NCBI GenBank assembly: GCA_934402315.1
Contig: CAKRTS010000005.1
Span: forward strand, 62,001-126,000
Direction of reading: 5' to 3'
Length of the DNA stretch: 64,000 nucleotides
Source: an uncultured Acetatifactor sp.
GTDB lineage: Bacteria; Bacillota; Clostridia; Lachnospirales; Lachnospiraceae
Shown here piece by piece: positions 49,771 to 58,402 of this stretch. Below the pieces are notes generated by a model. The model ran no database searches, was not told where the DNA came from, and saw only the letters and a list, made by a program, of their open reading frames with translations. The translations under genes were made by a program, and so were the position numbers. The first letter of the stretch is position 1. The number at the start of each line of letters is the position of its first letter.

Positions 49771-52041
49771 TCACAGTGTCCCGAATCTAAGAATATATTT
49801 CTCCGGCAGCTTTCCCGTCGGAAGCATCACACGGAAGTTCTGCCCATCTTTCAGAGCAATCTGCACACAGGTCACACAACCGCCACGGAATACCCCGCCG
49901 CTGATGTCCGAATACTCATACGAGATCATTCCCAGAAGCTCCTCAATCTCCGCGCTTTCCGTGACACTCAGCCAGATTCCGTCATCATAGCTCACAAAGT
50001 CAACCCTTTCTGTGCTGGCCGGATTCACAATCGCCTCGGGATCCGCGGCCTGCGTTTCACTGTCTTCCTCCGCCGGAACTTCATAGACACTTCTTGCTAT
50101 CTTCACCAGATCGATCTCATCATCCTGGCTATCCCGCCAGCTCAAATAGATACCGAGCCGGATCTCCGCAACGTCCTCCACCGGGACGGGTTCCACATAG
50201 GCGGCATAGCCGTATTCCTTCAGAGCTGCTATTGTATTCTCCATCTCATCATTCACTTCCAGCGACCGGTTGCTTGTATAACGCCCTGTCAGCAGGCTCA
50301 CCGTACAATATGTCCTGCCGCCCCCGCTCAGCAGTGCCTCCGGCCGTTCGGCAGCATCTCTGTCATATGCCGCTGCAACCGCCTCAGCCATCTCCCGGCT
50401 CTGTTCGCTCGTCAATGCAATGTAGGCAGTCTCATCGCCGCGCGTGATCTGTATTGCGCTGCACTCCGCCAGAGTCTCATCATCCACCATGTAACTGATT
50501 TCCATATATTCGGGAGTCGTCAGCAGTGCCAGCACGGATTGACTGTGGCGGCTGCTCACAATATACCTCCGGTAATAGCTCCTGCCGTTTTTCAGCGTGA
50601 CCTTTGCGTAAAATTCCTCCGCGTAACCGTTCTCGTCGGGTTCTCCGTACGAAACTTTCTCCGGCTCCGACACATCTCTGAGAAAGGCATATGCCGCTTC
50701 GGCATTCCGGATGTGAACCTTCTCGATTGCCGAATCCGGCTCGTTGATACCGCTCCATCCGTTCACATTGGTATATCTGTAGCTGTAAACGGAAATTTCC
50801 GCAATCTCCTCCTCTGCCGGAAGATAACGGTCATAACCCGCCCAGTCCCATTCAAAGGCAAAGCCTGTCAGCAATCCCACTGCCAGCACGGCAAGCATCA
50901 CGGGCTTACGCCGGAAAAATGCTTTGAAATCCATGTTGAAAATAACATTCAGAACACCAAATGCCATAACTCCCGCGAGCAATGTGCCAAACACACTCCA
51001 TGCCAGCGTCTCGTTTGTAACTGCCATGAATATCAGCCATCCGCTGAAGGCTGCACACAGAGAACCGACGAACTGTACCGCTAAACAGACAAGCCTGTTC
51101 TTCGTCCCCTGCTCTGCCAGCTCCGAAGGACGCTTCAGATAAGTGACAAACGCAAGGCAGCCAAGCACAAGTGCAATGACCAGGCTGATCAGAACGTTGT
51201 GCGAAAGGCCATCTCCTCCCTCCTCGCAGAATTCATACAGCACATACACAGCATCCGCAAACGGAGACGCGTGAACCGCGGCATACAGGGATGTGCGCGA
51301 CTTTGACATCACCGACACAAAGGTATTCAGATAGGACGCACAAAATGCCTGTACCAGAAGATAGACCGACACGACACCACCGCCCAGCACAGCTGTTGTC
51401 ACCAGAGTATTCAATACATTTCCACAGAGCATGACTGCCAGCAGAACCAGATGATAGACCAGCAGGAATGCAACCAGCAGTACAACAGCGAACCGCAGGG
51501 ATAAGGAGAACAGCTGTCCTCCGGTCATCGAGCCCTGATACGTCCCCATCTCCTCCGCCGTGACAACCGTCAGTGCCTCAAACTGATTTCTGATCGACGC
51601 GAGCCTTACCTCGCCGATCAGCAGCGTAATCAGCAGACTTACCAGAAAAGGTACGAACCAGATCAGCAGCCCGTTGAGCCACCCCGCAAGGAACAGCGTC
51701 CTGCGTTTCACCGGCATGCTGTGATAGGTATCTGTCATGTTCCGGTGAAACACATACCGGAAGCCAAAAAGTCCGACAATGACAGCCCCGGCGATTGCTA
51801 TAATGCCAGCCGCAATGGGAAGCGTGCCGGAGAAAACGTTTGCCAGGACCTGTGCATCCCTGAGCAGCGGCGTTGCCTCTGAACTGTTTATGGACATTGC
51901 ATTGTAGGTGCGCCTTCCGCTGTAGATTAGAAATGCCACCGGAATTGCAAGCAGATTTCCGAGAACAGAGAGCGCCAGCATCCATGTCTTATGTCTGAAA
52001 TCCTCTCTCATTACCTTAGAAAAGCAATGCTTTGACGTCAT
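49771..52041 (-). CDS. Large ABC-2-type permease of the YtrA-YtrB-like operon
   Basis: A 756-residue membrane protein. About residues 1-410 hold ten or so helices, with RNMTDTYHSMPVKRRTLFLAGW as a conserved loop after helix 2. From about 420 to the end lies a soluble domain, probably extracellular, with DDETLAECSAIQITRGDETAYI and RVDFVSYDDGIWLSVTESAEI. It partners the ATPase encoded upstream. Its ATG at 52041 overlaps the ATPase end by 26 bases, preceded by GGAGG; an ATG at 52011 is an alternative. The substrate is unknown; related operons respond to cell-wall antibiotics. Confidence 0.85.
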   Translation of the reverse strand: MTSKHCFSKVMREDFRHKTWMLALSVLGNLLAIPVAFLIYSGRRTYNAMSINSSEATPLLRDAQVLANVFSGTLPIAAGIIAIAGAVIVGLFGFRYVFHRNMTDTYHSMPVKRRTLFLAGWLNGLLIWFVPFLVSLLITLLIGEVRLASIRNQFEALTVVTAEEMGTYQGSMTGGQLFSLSLRFAVVLLVAFLLVYHLVLLAVMLCGNVLNTLVTTAVLGGGVVSVYLLVQAFCASYLNTFVSVMSKSRTSLYAAVHASPFADAVYVLYEFCEEGGDGLSHNVLISLVIALVLGCLAFVTYLKRPSELAEQGTKNRLVCLAVQFVGSLCAAFSGWLIFMAVTNETLAWSVFGTLLAGVMAFGVLNVIFNMDFKAFFRRKPVMLAVLAVGLLTGFAFEWDWAGYDRYLPAEEEIAEISVYSYRYTNVNGWSGINEPDSAIEKVHIRNAEAAYAFLRDVSEPEKVSYGEPDENGYAEEFYAKVTLKNGRSYYRRYIVSSRHSQSVLALLTTPEYMEISYMVDDETLAECSAIQITRGDETAYIALTSEQSREMAEAVAAAYDRDAAERPEALLSGGGRTYCTVSLLTGRYTSNRSLEVNDEMENTIAALKEYGYAAYVEPVPVEDVAEIRLGIYLSWRDSQDDEIDLVKIARSVYEVPAEEDSETQAADPEAIVNPASTERVDFVSYDDGIWLSVTESAEIEELLGMISYEYSDISGGVFRGGCVTCVQIALKDGQNFRVMLPTGKLPEKYILRFGTL

Positions 52042-52918
52042 ATCCCTTCACCTCCGTTTCACTGATAAAGATTTCCTCGAGCGACAGGGGAAGCAGCTCA
52101 TAAAAGACCGGATTCATCTGCTCCATAAATTCCAGAATCTTTTCCTTGTCTCCCCTCACTGTCACCGTGTAAAGAGATCCTCTGTTATCTATCGTCACGA
52201 CCTCAAGGCCGCTCCGTATCTTCTGCAGCATCTCATCCTCCCGGATCACGCATTGCAGCTTGTGGATGTTCAGCTTCATATCATCAATATCCTTCTCCAG
52301 CAGAATGCCGCCTCTGTGGAGCAGTCCGACATATTCACAGATGTCCTCCAGCTCCCGCAGATTGTGAGAGGCGATGACCGGGGTCAGCCCCCTTTCATCC
52401 ATCTCCTTGACAAACAGCGCCTTCACCGCCTGCCGCATCACAGGGTCAAGCCCGTCAAAGGTCTCGTCGCACAGCAGATATTTTGTATTCGCGCAGATTC
52501 CACAGATTACGGAAAGCTGCTTTTTCATGCCCTTGGAGAAAGTATTCACCTTGCGCTTTTCATCCAGTCCGAATTTCTCCATCAGGCTCTTCCACTTCGC
52601 CCCGTCAAACGACGGATAACAGGTCTGGTATAATTTCAGCATATCGACCGGCGTACCGCTGCGGAAATAATACTGGTCGTCGGAAATGTAAAATATTTTC
52701 TCTTTCACCGCCGGATTGTCATACACCGGTTCGCCATCGACAAGGATTTCGCCCTCCTCCGGCTTCAGCACGCCGCTGAGCATCCGCATAAAGGTAGACT
52801 TTCCGGCGCCGTTTGTCCCGATCAGTCCGAATACATGTCCGTCCTCGATCTTCGCGCTGATGTGATCGATCGCCTTGATACTGTCAAAGCTCTTGCTCAG
52901 ATTTTTTACCTCAATCAT
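52016..52918 (-). CDS. ABC transporter ATPase (YtrB-like)
   Basis: A 300-residue ATPase. Walker A GTNGAGKST (about residue 36), signature FSKGMKKQL, Walker B YLLCDETFDGLD, with the switch His in IASHNLRELED. Walker B has T where P is usual (DETFDGLD instead of DEPTNGLD), as in many YtrB-like proteins. A C-terminal extension of about 80 residues follows. The ATG overlaps the stop of the GntR gene (ATGA). It energises the large permease encoded next. Confidence 0.9.
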   Translation of the reverse strand: MIEVKNLSKSFDSIKAIDHISAKIEDGHVFGLIGTNGAGKSTFMRMLSGVLKPEEGEILVDGEPVYDNPAVKEKIFYISDDQYYFRSGTPVDMLKLYQTCYPSFDGAKWKSLMEKFGLDEKRKVNTFSKGMKKQLSVICGICANTKYLLCDETFDGLDPVMRQAVKALFVKEMDERGLTPVIASHNLRELEDICEYVGLLHRGGILLEKDIDDMKLNIHKLQCVIREDEMLQKIRSGLEVVTIDNRGSLYTVTVRGDKEKILEFMEQMNPVFYELLPLSLEEIFISETEVKGYDVKALLF

Positions 52919-53286
52919 TTAAGTCCCTCCCCAAAGACCCGGTCCAGCTCTGCCTTAAGCTCCTCAGCTCCCAGACCCGCCTCCTCTGCACGCTCTGTCA
53001 CCTGCCGCCATTCGTCCAGCATCTTTTTCTTTTTGCCTTCCCGCCACTCGCTCTCGGGCGCCACAAAGCTTCCTCTGCCAGATACCGTATAGAGATAACC
53101 CTCCTGCTCAAGCTGGTTGTATGCACGCTGGATTGTGTTCGGATTGACGGCAAGCTCAACGCCCATGGATCTCACGCTGGGCATCTTCGCATCCGGCTCC
53201 AGCGCGCCGCCGACAATCAGCCTCTCCAGCTTTTCCACGACCTGTTCATAGATCGGTCTCTTGTCCCTGTAGTCCAGCAGAATCAT
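52915..53286 (-). CDS. GntR-family repressor (YtrA subfamily)
   Basis: A 123-residue regulator. The N-terminal winged helix (about residues 1-75) reads PIYEQVVEKLERLIVGGAL, MPSVRSMGVELAVNPNTIQRAY and YTVSGRGSFVAP. The short C-terminal helical tail, instead of a ligand domain, defines the YtrA subfamily. It probably represses its own operon, which encodes the ATPase, permease and orphan regulator, through the inverted repeat at 53358-53390. Confidence 0.92.
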   Translation of the reverse strand: MILLDYRDKRPIYEQVVEKLERLIVGGALEPDAKMPSVRSMGVELAVNPNTIQRAYNQLEQEGYLYTVSGRGSFVAPESEWREGKKKKMLDEWRQVTERAEEAGLGAEELKAELDRVFGEGLK

Positions 53287-53357
53287 GGTTTTGTCTCCCC
53301 TTTCCGTTCCGCAGCCATCACAGTTCGGAATTCTTGTGTCCTCTGTGTGTCGCGTCT

Positions 53358-53390
53358 TCTAAGTGTATTATGTTTCTTAGTACACTTAGA
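53358..53390. promoter_or_regulatory. Operator of the YtrA-like repressor
   Basis: TCTAAGTGTA (53358-53367) and TACACTTAGA (53381-53390) form a perfect 10-bp inverted repeat with a 13-bp centre. It begins at the last base of the -10 of the ytrA-like promoter, so a bound dimer would block initiation. Confidence 0.75.
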
Positions 53391-53418
53391 TAATAATACA
53401 GTTACCCCGTATTGTCAA
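53390..53418 (-). promoter_or_regulatory. Promoter of the ytrA-like operon
   Basis: TTGACA (53413-53418), 17 bp, TATTAT (53390-53395) on the minus strand, a near-consensus promoter covered by the operator. Confidence 0.75.
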
Positions 53419-53498
53419 GAATTATTTCTTCGTTTGCTTTTTCCTATTATCTATGGTACTTTGTTATCATGCAGAAATTTTAAGACAGGAGGATTACT

Positions 53499-55310
53499 AT
53501 GAGTACTAATAAAAACCGCATTCCTCTGAGAAGCGAGGTCGCCGTGGAGAACACATGGGCTCTCGAAGATCTGTATACCTCCGAGGAAGAATGGAAAAAA
53601 CATCTTGCTGCCACGAGGGAAACTCTCCCCGCAATCGCAGCCTGCAAGGGAAAACTGGGCACTGCCGGCGCCAGTCTTCTCACCTTTTTCAAGCTTCAGG
53701 ATGAACTTGAGATCGCGTTGGACCGTCTGGGACGCTACGCATTCTGCAAGGCCGATGAGGACACGAAGAACACCGCAAACCTTTCGATCAAGGAACTGGC
53801 ATCCAGCTTCCAGATAGAGGTCAGCGGCGCCGTTTCCTTCGCCGAGCCCGAAATTCTGGGGATACCGGACGACACCTTAAACCGCTTCTTTGAGGAAGAA
53901 CCGGCTCTCTCCGTTTACAGACGCGCCATCAACAGCATCCGCCGCAAGAAGGCTCACATTCTCTCGGATGCCGAGGAACGGATCATGGCGGCTGCGGGTG
54001 AAATGCGTCAGGCGCCGGGACAGATCAACGGACTGCTCTTAAACGCAGATCTCACCTTCCCGGACATCACGGACTCCAACGGTGAAAAGCTGCCTGTGAC
54101 AAGCGGAAGCTTTATCCCGCTGATGCAGCATCCCGACAAAAACGTGCGCAAGGCTGCCTTTGAGTCCCTCTACGGCACCTACGAAAAGACGAAGAACACC
54201 TCCGCCGCACTGCTGTCTGCCCAGATGAAACAGCTTCAGTTCAACGCGGATATGAGACATTACAATTCCACGTTGGAGGCCGCTCTGGATCGCACAGAGG
54301 TTGATCCCGCCGTCTACCGTAACCTGATCGAGGCCGTGCATGAAAACATGGGCTCCATGTACAAATATGTCCGTCTGCGCAAGAAGCTCCTGAAGCTTGA
54401 CGAGCTGAACATGTATGACCTGTATGTGCCCATGGTGGCAAGCGCCGACAGGGAAATTTCGTTTGAAACCGCCAAGGAGAATGTGCTGAAAGCCATGTCC
54501 GTGCTGGGTGACGACTATGTGGCAATCTTAAAGGAGGGCTTTGAAAACCGCTGGATCGACGTATACGAGAACGTTGGAAAGAGAAGCGGAGCCTACTCCT
54601 CCGGCTGCCGCGTTCATCCTCTTGTGTTGTTAAACCACAAGAATAATCTGGATTGTGAGTTTACCCTCGCACACGAAATGGGGCATGCCCTGCATTCCTA
54701 TCTGTCAAACAAAAATCAGCCGGTCATCGATTCCAGCTATGTAATCTTCGTGGCAGAGGTGGCTTCGACCTGCAACGAGGCGCTACTCATGCAGTACCTG
54801 TTAGGTCAGACCACGGACAGACTGGAACGCGCCCACTTGATCAACTACTTCCTCGAGCAGTTCAGAGGAACGCTCTACCGTCAGACGATGTTTGCCGAGT
54901 TCGAGTTAAAGCTGAGCGAAATGAATGCCGCCGGCGAGAGCATCAACGCCGATTCCGCAAGCAGGGTATATCACGACCTCATCCAGCTCTACTTCGGTGA
55001 CGCTGTCACGCACGACAGCTACATCGATCTGGAATGGGCGAGAATCCCTCATTTCTACTATAACTTCTATGTATACCAGTACGCGACCGGCTTCTCCGCC
55101 GCCATAGCGCTGTCACAGAAGATCTTAAAGGAAGGCGCTCCCGCCGTGGAAGCATACAAGAAGAACTTCCTGAGTGCAGGCTGTTCCAAAGATCCGGTAT
55201 CAATCCTGAAGGATGCCGGTGTCGATATGTCTACCAAGAAGCCCGTCGAGGATGCCTTAAAGCTGTTTGACAGTCTGCTCGATGAAATGGAAGAGCTGAT
55301 GCGTGAATAA
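53499..55310 (+). CDS. pepF: Oligoendopeptidase F (M3B metallopeptidase)
   Basis: A 603-residue cytoplasmic zinc peptidase that cleaves medium-length peptides. The zinc site is TLAHEMGHALHSYLS (about residues 386-400, HExxH) with the third ligand Glu in FVAEVASTCNEALL. An N-terminal helical domain (ENTWALEDLYTSEEEWKKHL) and the C-terminal YQYATGFSAAIALSQKIL complete the family pattern. AAGACAGGAGG precedes the ATG. Transcription is divergent from the ytrA-like operon. It may digest peptides imported by the oligopeptide transporter at 35252-40227; that link is inference only. Confidence 0.96.
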   Translation: MSTNKNRIPLRSEVAVENTWALEDLYTSEEEWKKHLAATRETLPAIAACKGKLGTAGASLLTFFKLQDELEIALDRLGRYAFCKADEDTKNTANLSIKELASSFQIEVSGAVSFAEPEILGIPDDTLNRFFEEEPALSVYRRAINSIRRKKAHILSDAEERIMAAAGEMRQAPGQINGLLLNADLTFPDITDSNGEKLPVTSGSFIPLMQHPDKNVRKAAFESLYGTYEKTKNTSAALLSAQMKQLQFNADMRHYNSTLEAALDRTEVDPAVYRNLIEAVHENMGSMYKYVRLRKKLLKLDELNMYDLYVPMVASADREISFETAKENVLKAMSVLGDDYVAILKEGFENRWIDVYENVGKRSGAYSSGCRVHPLVLLNHKNNLDCEFTLAHEMGHALHSYLSNKNQPVIDSSYVIFVAEVASTCNEALLMQYLLGQTTDRLERAHLINYFLEQFRGTLYRQTMFAEFELKLSEMNAAGESINADSASRVYHDLIQLYFGDAVTHDSYIDLEWARIPHFYYNFYVYQYATGFSAAIALSQKILKEGAPAVEAYKKNFLSAGCSKDPVSILKDAGVDMSTKKPVEDALKLFDSLLDEMEELMRE

Positions 55311-55320
55311 CAAAAAAATC

Positions 55321-55362
55321 ACAGGCATGGATAGCCCATAAAGCTGTCCATGCCTGTTTTTG
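55321..55362. terminator. Bidirectional terminator between pepF and the lipoprotein gene
   Basis: ACAGGCATGGATAG (55321-55334) pairs with CTGTCCATGCCTGT (55344-55357), followed by TTTTGGTTATTTTT on the plus strand. On the minus strand the same stem is followed by GATTTTTTT, so it serves both convergent genes. Confidence 0.9.
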
Positions 55363-55363
55363 G

Positions 55364-57694
55364 TTATTTTTCGTCCAGATACAACTGAATCCGGCGGTCA
55401 ATGATCTCGGCAACTGTCTCCGCGCTCTTGTCACCGTTAAAATAGCCTTCCGCCTCCTCCCATATAACATTCTTTAAATCCTGATAATCGGGAGGTCCCG
55501 GAACGCACCGCTCCAGATAGTCGCTCCAGTCCTGCAGGGTGGTACTGCCGTCCGGCTTTTGGATTGCCTTCTCCCCACCCCAGTAAATGCCTTCCTCGGT
55601 TTCCCTGTAGAGAGGACTCTCCTTCGATATTCTGCAGATCGATATGATTGTCACTTTTTCCGGCTTCAGTTGCTGTATCTCCTGACTTTTCAGCGTCTCA
55701 AAGTAAAAGGCAACTGCCTCCGGGTTCGCAGCATTTTTATTCACCGCCACGATGCCTTCACACTTGACATAATTCCCGCAGTCTCCGTCCGTTGGCAGTC
55801 CGACAAAGAAGTAGTCATCCCCATATCTCTCATAGGTATCATTGATCGAAGCCAAATTGCTCCCCGGCCAGAGATCGGCAATCGTCTCACCAATACCGAG
55901 TCTGCTGCCCGGTCCCGGGTCTACATCCCCATATTCTTTTGCATACTCAATCATCTTTAAGAATATCTCATCGTCAAAATGACTTTCCCCATTCTCCCAG
56001 TCAATCAGCACCGAATTATTCAGACCATATTCCACGAAAAAGGACAGCACAGCTCTCTGACCAAAGCTGCCGTCTCTCTGACAGATAAAGCCGGTACAGT
56101 TCCCGGTGTCCAAAAGTGCCATCAGATCATCCAGTGTCCAACTGTCCTCCTGCCAGATTTCCTTCAGGGTAATCAAAGTCTCGGGCGAAATCTCCGGCGG
56201 CAGTCCGTACAGATGTCCGTCCACGGTTCCCAGACCGATGGCGCCCGGAAGAACCTGCTCCAGCGTCTCCTCATGGATCACAGAATCCAGCTCCATCAGC
56301 AGTCCCTTCTGCACAAACAAGTCAAAATCCTCTCTCGAAAGATAGAGAATATCCGGTCCCCCTCCTGCCACTATTTCCGCAATCATCCTGTTCCGGTAAT
56401 CCGCTGTTGTCTCCCCTGCGCAATAGACATAGCTGAGGTTGGGATTTCTTCTTGACGCCACGGCTGCACAGGTCTCCACCTTCCTGACTCCTGTGCTCAG
56501 CATACTCGTCACTTGCAGCGCGTCCTGCTTCTCTATCTCCTCACGGCTCATGGCAGTGACCCAGTCCTCAGAGTTTTCCGCTATTTTGCCATACATCCTG
56601 AAAACCGACTCTCCGCTGTCCAATATGGTAAACATTGTCTGGAACAATGTGCTCACACCGTTCTCTCCAAAGTCAAAGACCTTCACCCGCTCGCCGCTCT
56701 CTATGTTCCATCTCACAATACCGTCCGGTGCAGCATAATAAAACTCATTGCCCCACAGCCCATAAACCTGCTTCCAGTTCTGTTCCTCTACCTCCGCAAG
56801 TGTTTTCAGTCTCTGTGCTTCCGGGTCAAACCACATCATTCGGGTTCTTCCTGCCTGTAGATCCCGAACCGCAAAAATCAATTCACCATCCTCCGTCCGC
56901 GCCGGAGGATCTACATACTCCTGCTCCCCAAATCTCTGCTCTGCCAGAAGTTTTCCTTCTCTGTCGAATATATACAGTTCTCTGTTAGGGTTCTCTGAAT
57001 TTCCCGAGCGGACATAAATATTGCCGGAGGCATCATAATCGCATTCCGTATCCGCCAGAGTCAACGCTTCTTCATCCTTGAAAATACCTTTTTCGAGAAA
57101 CTGCTCACGGACATCTGTTACCTCAGCGGGTGTGCCGTCCAATGCCGAAGTAACGATCTGAATTTTTGAGAAATAGAATCCCTTCTCCGCATCCACTGCC
57201 CTTCTGGTAAGCAGGATGGCATATCTGCCGTCCGCCGTCATATCCATATCGTCTATGTATGCAAAACCTACGGTTTCCACATCGCCGGAATCTGCCTCAA
57301 GTCCAATGTTTTCCATTGTCAGCTCGATCATTTCGCGCTGGTCACTCTCCACATCGTATACCTCTGCATACTGCTTTCGCCGTTCAAGCTCCTCCCCGAT
57401 ATAATAGGTATGACGCCGAAGCCATTTCCCGGCACAGCCCCCTTCTTCCTTAACCTCGTGATTTTCGGCTTCCGCCTCCACCTCAGGCACCAGACCTTCC
57501 CGCTGCATCGGAAAGTATTTTTCCGCCCAGAGCTCCTGCTGCTCTGTTTCCTTCTGCGCCTCGGCAAAACCTTTGCTCCTCCAGTCGATCTGGTCGATCT
57601 TCTGCTCCGTCTCCTCGCTGACAGCAGCCTGTCCACAGCCGCACAGGCAAAAAACGAGAAAAAGTAAAGACAGATACCCATAAAATTTCTTCAT
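55364..57694 (-). CDS. Large lipoprotein: propeller-like N-terminus plus solute-binding C-terminus (paralog 3)
   Basis: A 776-residue lipoprotein with signal LSLLFLVFCLCGC. The N-terminal half (about residues 85-420) has repeated strands such as YDASGNIYVRSGNSENPNRELYI and QVYGLWGNEFYYAAPDGIVRW; these align with the first paralog at 18319. The C-terminal half is SBP_bac_1-like: RNRMIAEIVAGGGPDILYLSRED, GTVDGHLYGLPPEI and the ending IDRRIQLYLDEK. It is closest to paralog 1. No transporter genes are adjacent. AGGGGGG precedes the ATG. It may be a surface sensor or binding protein used by a permease elsewhere. Confidence 0.82.
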   Translation of the reverse strand: MKKFYGYLSLLFLVFCLCGCGQAAVSEETEQKIDQIDWRSKGFAEAQKETEQQELWAEKYFPMQREGLVPEVEAEAENHEVKEEGGCAGKWLRRHTYYIGEELERRKQYAEVYDVESDQREMIELTMENIGLEADSGDVETVGFAYIDDMDMTADGRYAILLTRRAVDAEKGFYFSKIQIVTSALDGTPAEVTDVREQFLEKGIFKDEEALTLADTECDYDASGNIYVRSGNSENPNRELYIFDREGKLLAEQRFGEQEYVDPPARTEDGELIFAVRDLQAGRTRMMWFDPEAQRLKTLAEVEEQNWKQVYGLWGNEFYYAAPDGIVRWNIESGERVKVFDFGENGVSTLFQTMFTILDSGESVFRMYGKIAENSEDWVTAMSREEIEKQDALQVTSMLSTGVRKVETCAAVASRRNPNLSYVYCAGETTADYRNRMIAEIVAGGGPDILYLSREDFDLFVQKGLLMELDSVIHEETLEQVLPGAIGLGTVDGHLYGLPPEISPETLITLKEIWQEDSWTLDDLMALLDTGNCTGFICQRDGSFGQRAVLSFFVEYGLNNSVLIDWENGESHFDDEIFLKMIEYAKEYGDVDPGPGSRLGIGETIADLWPGSNLASINDTYERYGDDYFFVGLPTDGDCGNYVKCEGIVAVNKNAANPEAVAFYFETLKSQEIQQLKPEKVTIISICRISKESPLYRETEEGIYWGGEKAIQKPDGSTTLQDWSDYLERCVPGPPDYQDLKNVIWEEAEGYFNGDKSAETVAEIIDRRIQLYLDEK

Positions 57695-57837
57695 GCCAAT
57701 CCCCCCTGCATCCGTTTGATATTCTTCCCTTTATAATTATATTTCATTAAAAGCGTAACATATTTTCCCTTTGATGTAAATGTATCTATTATATACCAAG
57801 TTCTCTCTTCCCACGCATGGTTCTGCTTCTATGCATT

Positions 57838-58140
57838 CCAGCAGCGACTCTGGGTATGACTGCCTGCTTTTCTCTCACATACCCTCCGTCAATGGCAACT
57901 CTGGGTATGACTGCCTGCTTTTCTCCCCTATACCCTCCGGCAACGGCAACTCTGGGTATGACTGCCTGCTTTTCTCTCACATACCCTCTGACAACGGCAA
58001 CTCTGGGTATGACTGCCTGCTTTTCTCCCCTATACCCTCCGGCAACGGCAACTCCGGGTATGACTGCCCGCTTTTCTCCCCTATACCCTCCGGCAATGGC
58101 AACTCTGGGTATAACTGCCTGCTTTTCTCTCACATACCCT
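57838..58140. repeat. 51-bp tandem repeat, six units
   Basis: Six head-to-tail units of 51 bp. Each has CTGGGTATGACTGC, GCTTTTCTC and CATACCCTCC, with GGGTAT and ATACCC forming a hairpin within the unit. Units alternate in the segment before the second arm (CTCACATACCC or CCCCTATACCC). The period is a multiple of three, so both strands stay open: 17-residue repeats NSGYDCLLFSHIPSVNG on plus and the like on minus. On the minus strand each unit has GGAGGGTAT before a possible GTG or AGG. It lies between the GH3 terminator and the lipoprotein promoter region. No spacers exist, so it is not a CRISPR array. Confidence 0.9.
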
Positions 58141-58145
58141 CCAAC

Positions 58146-58178
58146 GCAAAAAGGGCAGCGCCTGTGCGGTGCTGCCCT
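58146..58178 (-). terminator. Terminator after the GH3 gene
   Basis: On the minus strand AGGGCAGC (58171-58178) pairs with GCTGCCCT (58152-58159), followed by TTTTT. It lies beyond the structured repeat, so the repeat is in the 3' untranslated part of the GH3 transcript. Confidence 0.85.
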
Positions 58179-58227
58179 CTTCCATACCTATCATAAATGA
58201 TTCCAAAACTCCAATAATTCAAATACC

Positions 58228-58389
58228 AGTTGTGCAGAATGCACCTGACCACAAGCAGCGCACTCTGGAGCCGCCGGTGCTTAGTTCCCGTACTGTGGGA
58301 ACTTATGCATCCGTTGCGTGCGGAGGGTAGCGCAAGCGTGCCTGCGGTGGTCTGTGCATTTTGTGCAACGTCACTTGTGGAAACAGTGT
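58228..58389. repeat. Structured dispersed repeat, copy B
   Basis: Aligns end to end with the core of copy A (29749-29915). Ends: GTTGTGCAGAATGCACCTGACC and GGTCTGTGCATTTTGTGCAAC. Inner hairpins: AGTTCCC/GGGAACT where copy A has AGATGCC/GGCATCT, CCGT-TGCGT-GCGG, and GGTAGC-GCAA-GCGTGCC where copy A has GAAA. It lies directly after the GH3 stop. Confidence 0.8.
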
Positions 58390-58402
58390 CTATTCCACTC
58401 TC

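Noticed and set aside
57838..58140. CRISPR array
   Set aside because: Units follow one another with no unique spacers, and no cas genes are present.
57780..58196. Repeat protein encoded by the 51-bp array (either strand)
   Set aside because: Open frames on both strands follow from a 51-bp period without stops. There is no convincing start for the plus frame. Reported as a repeat instead.
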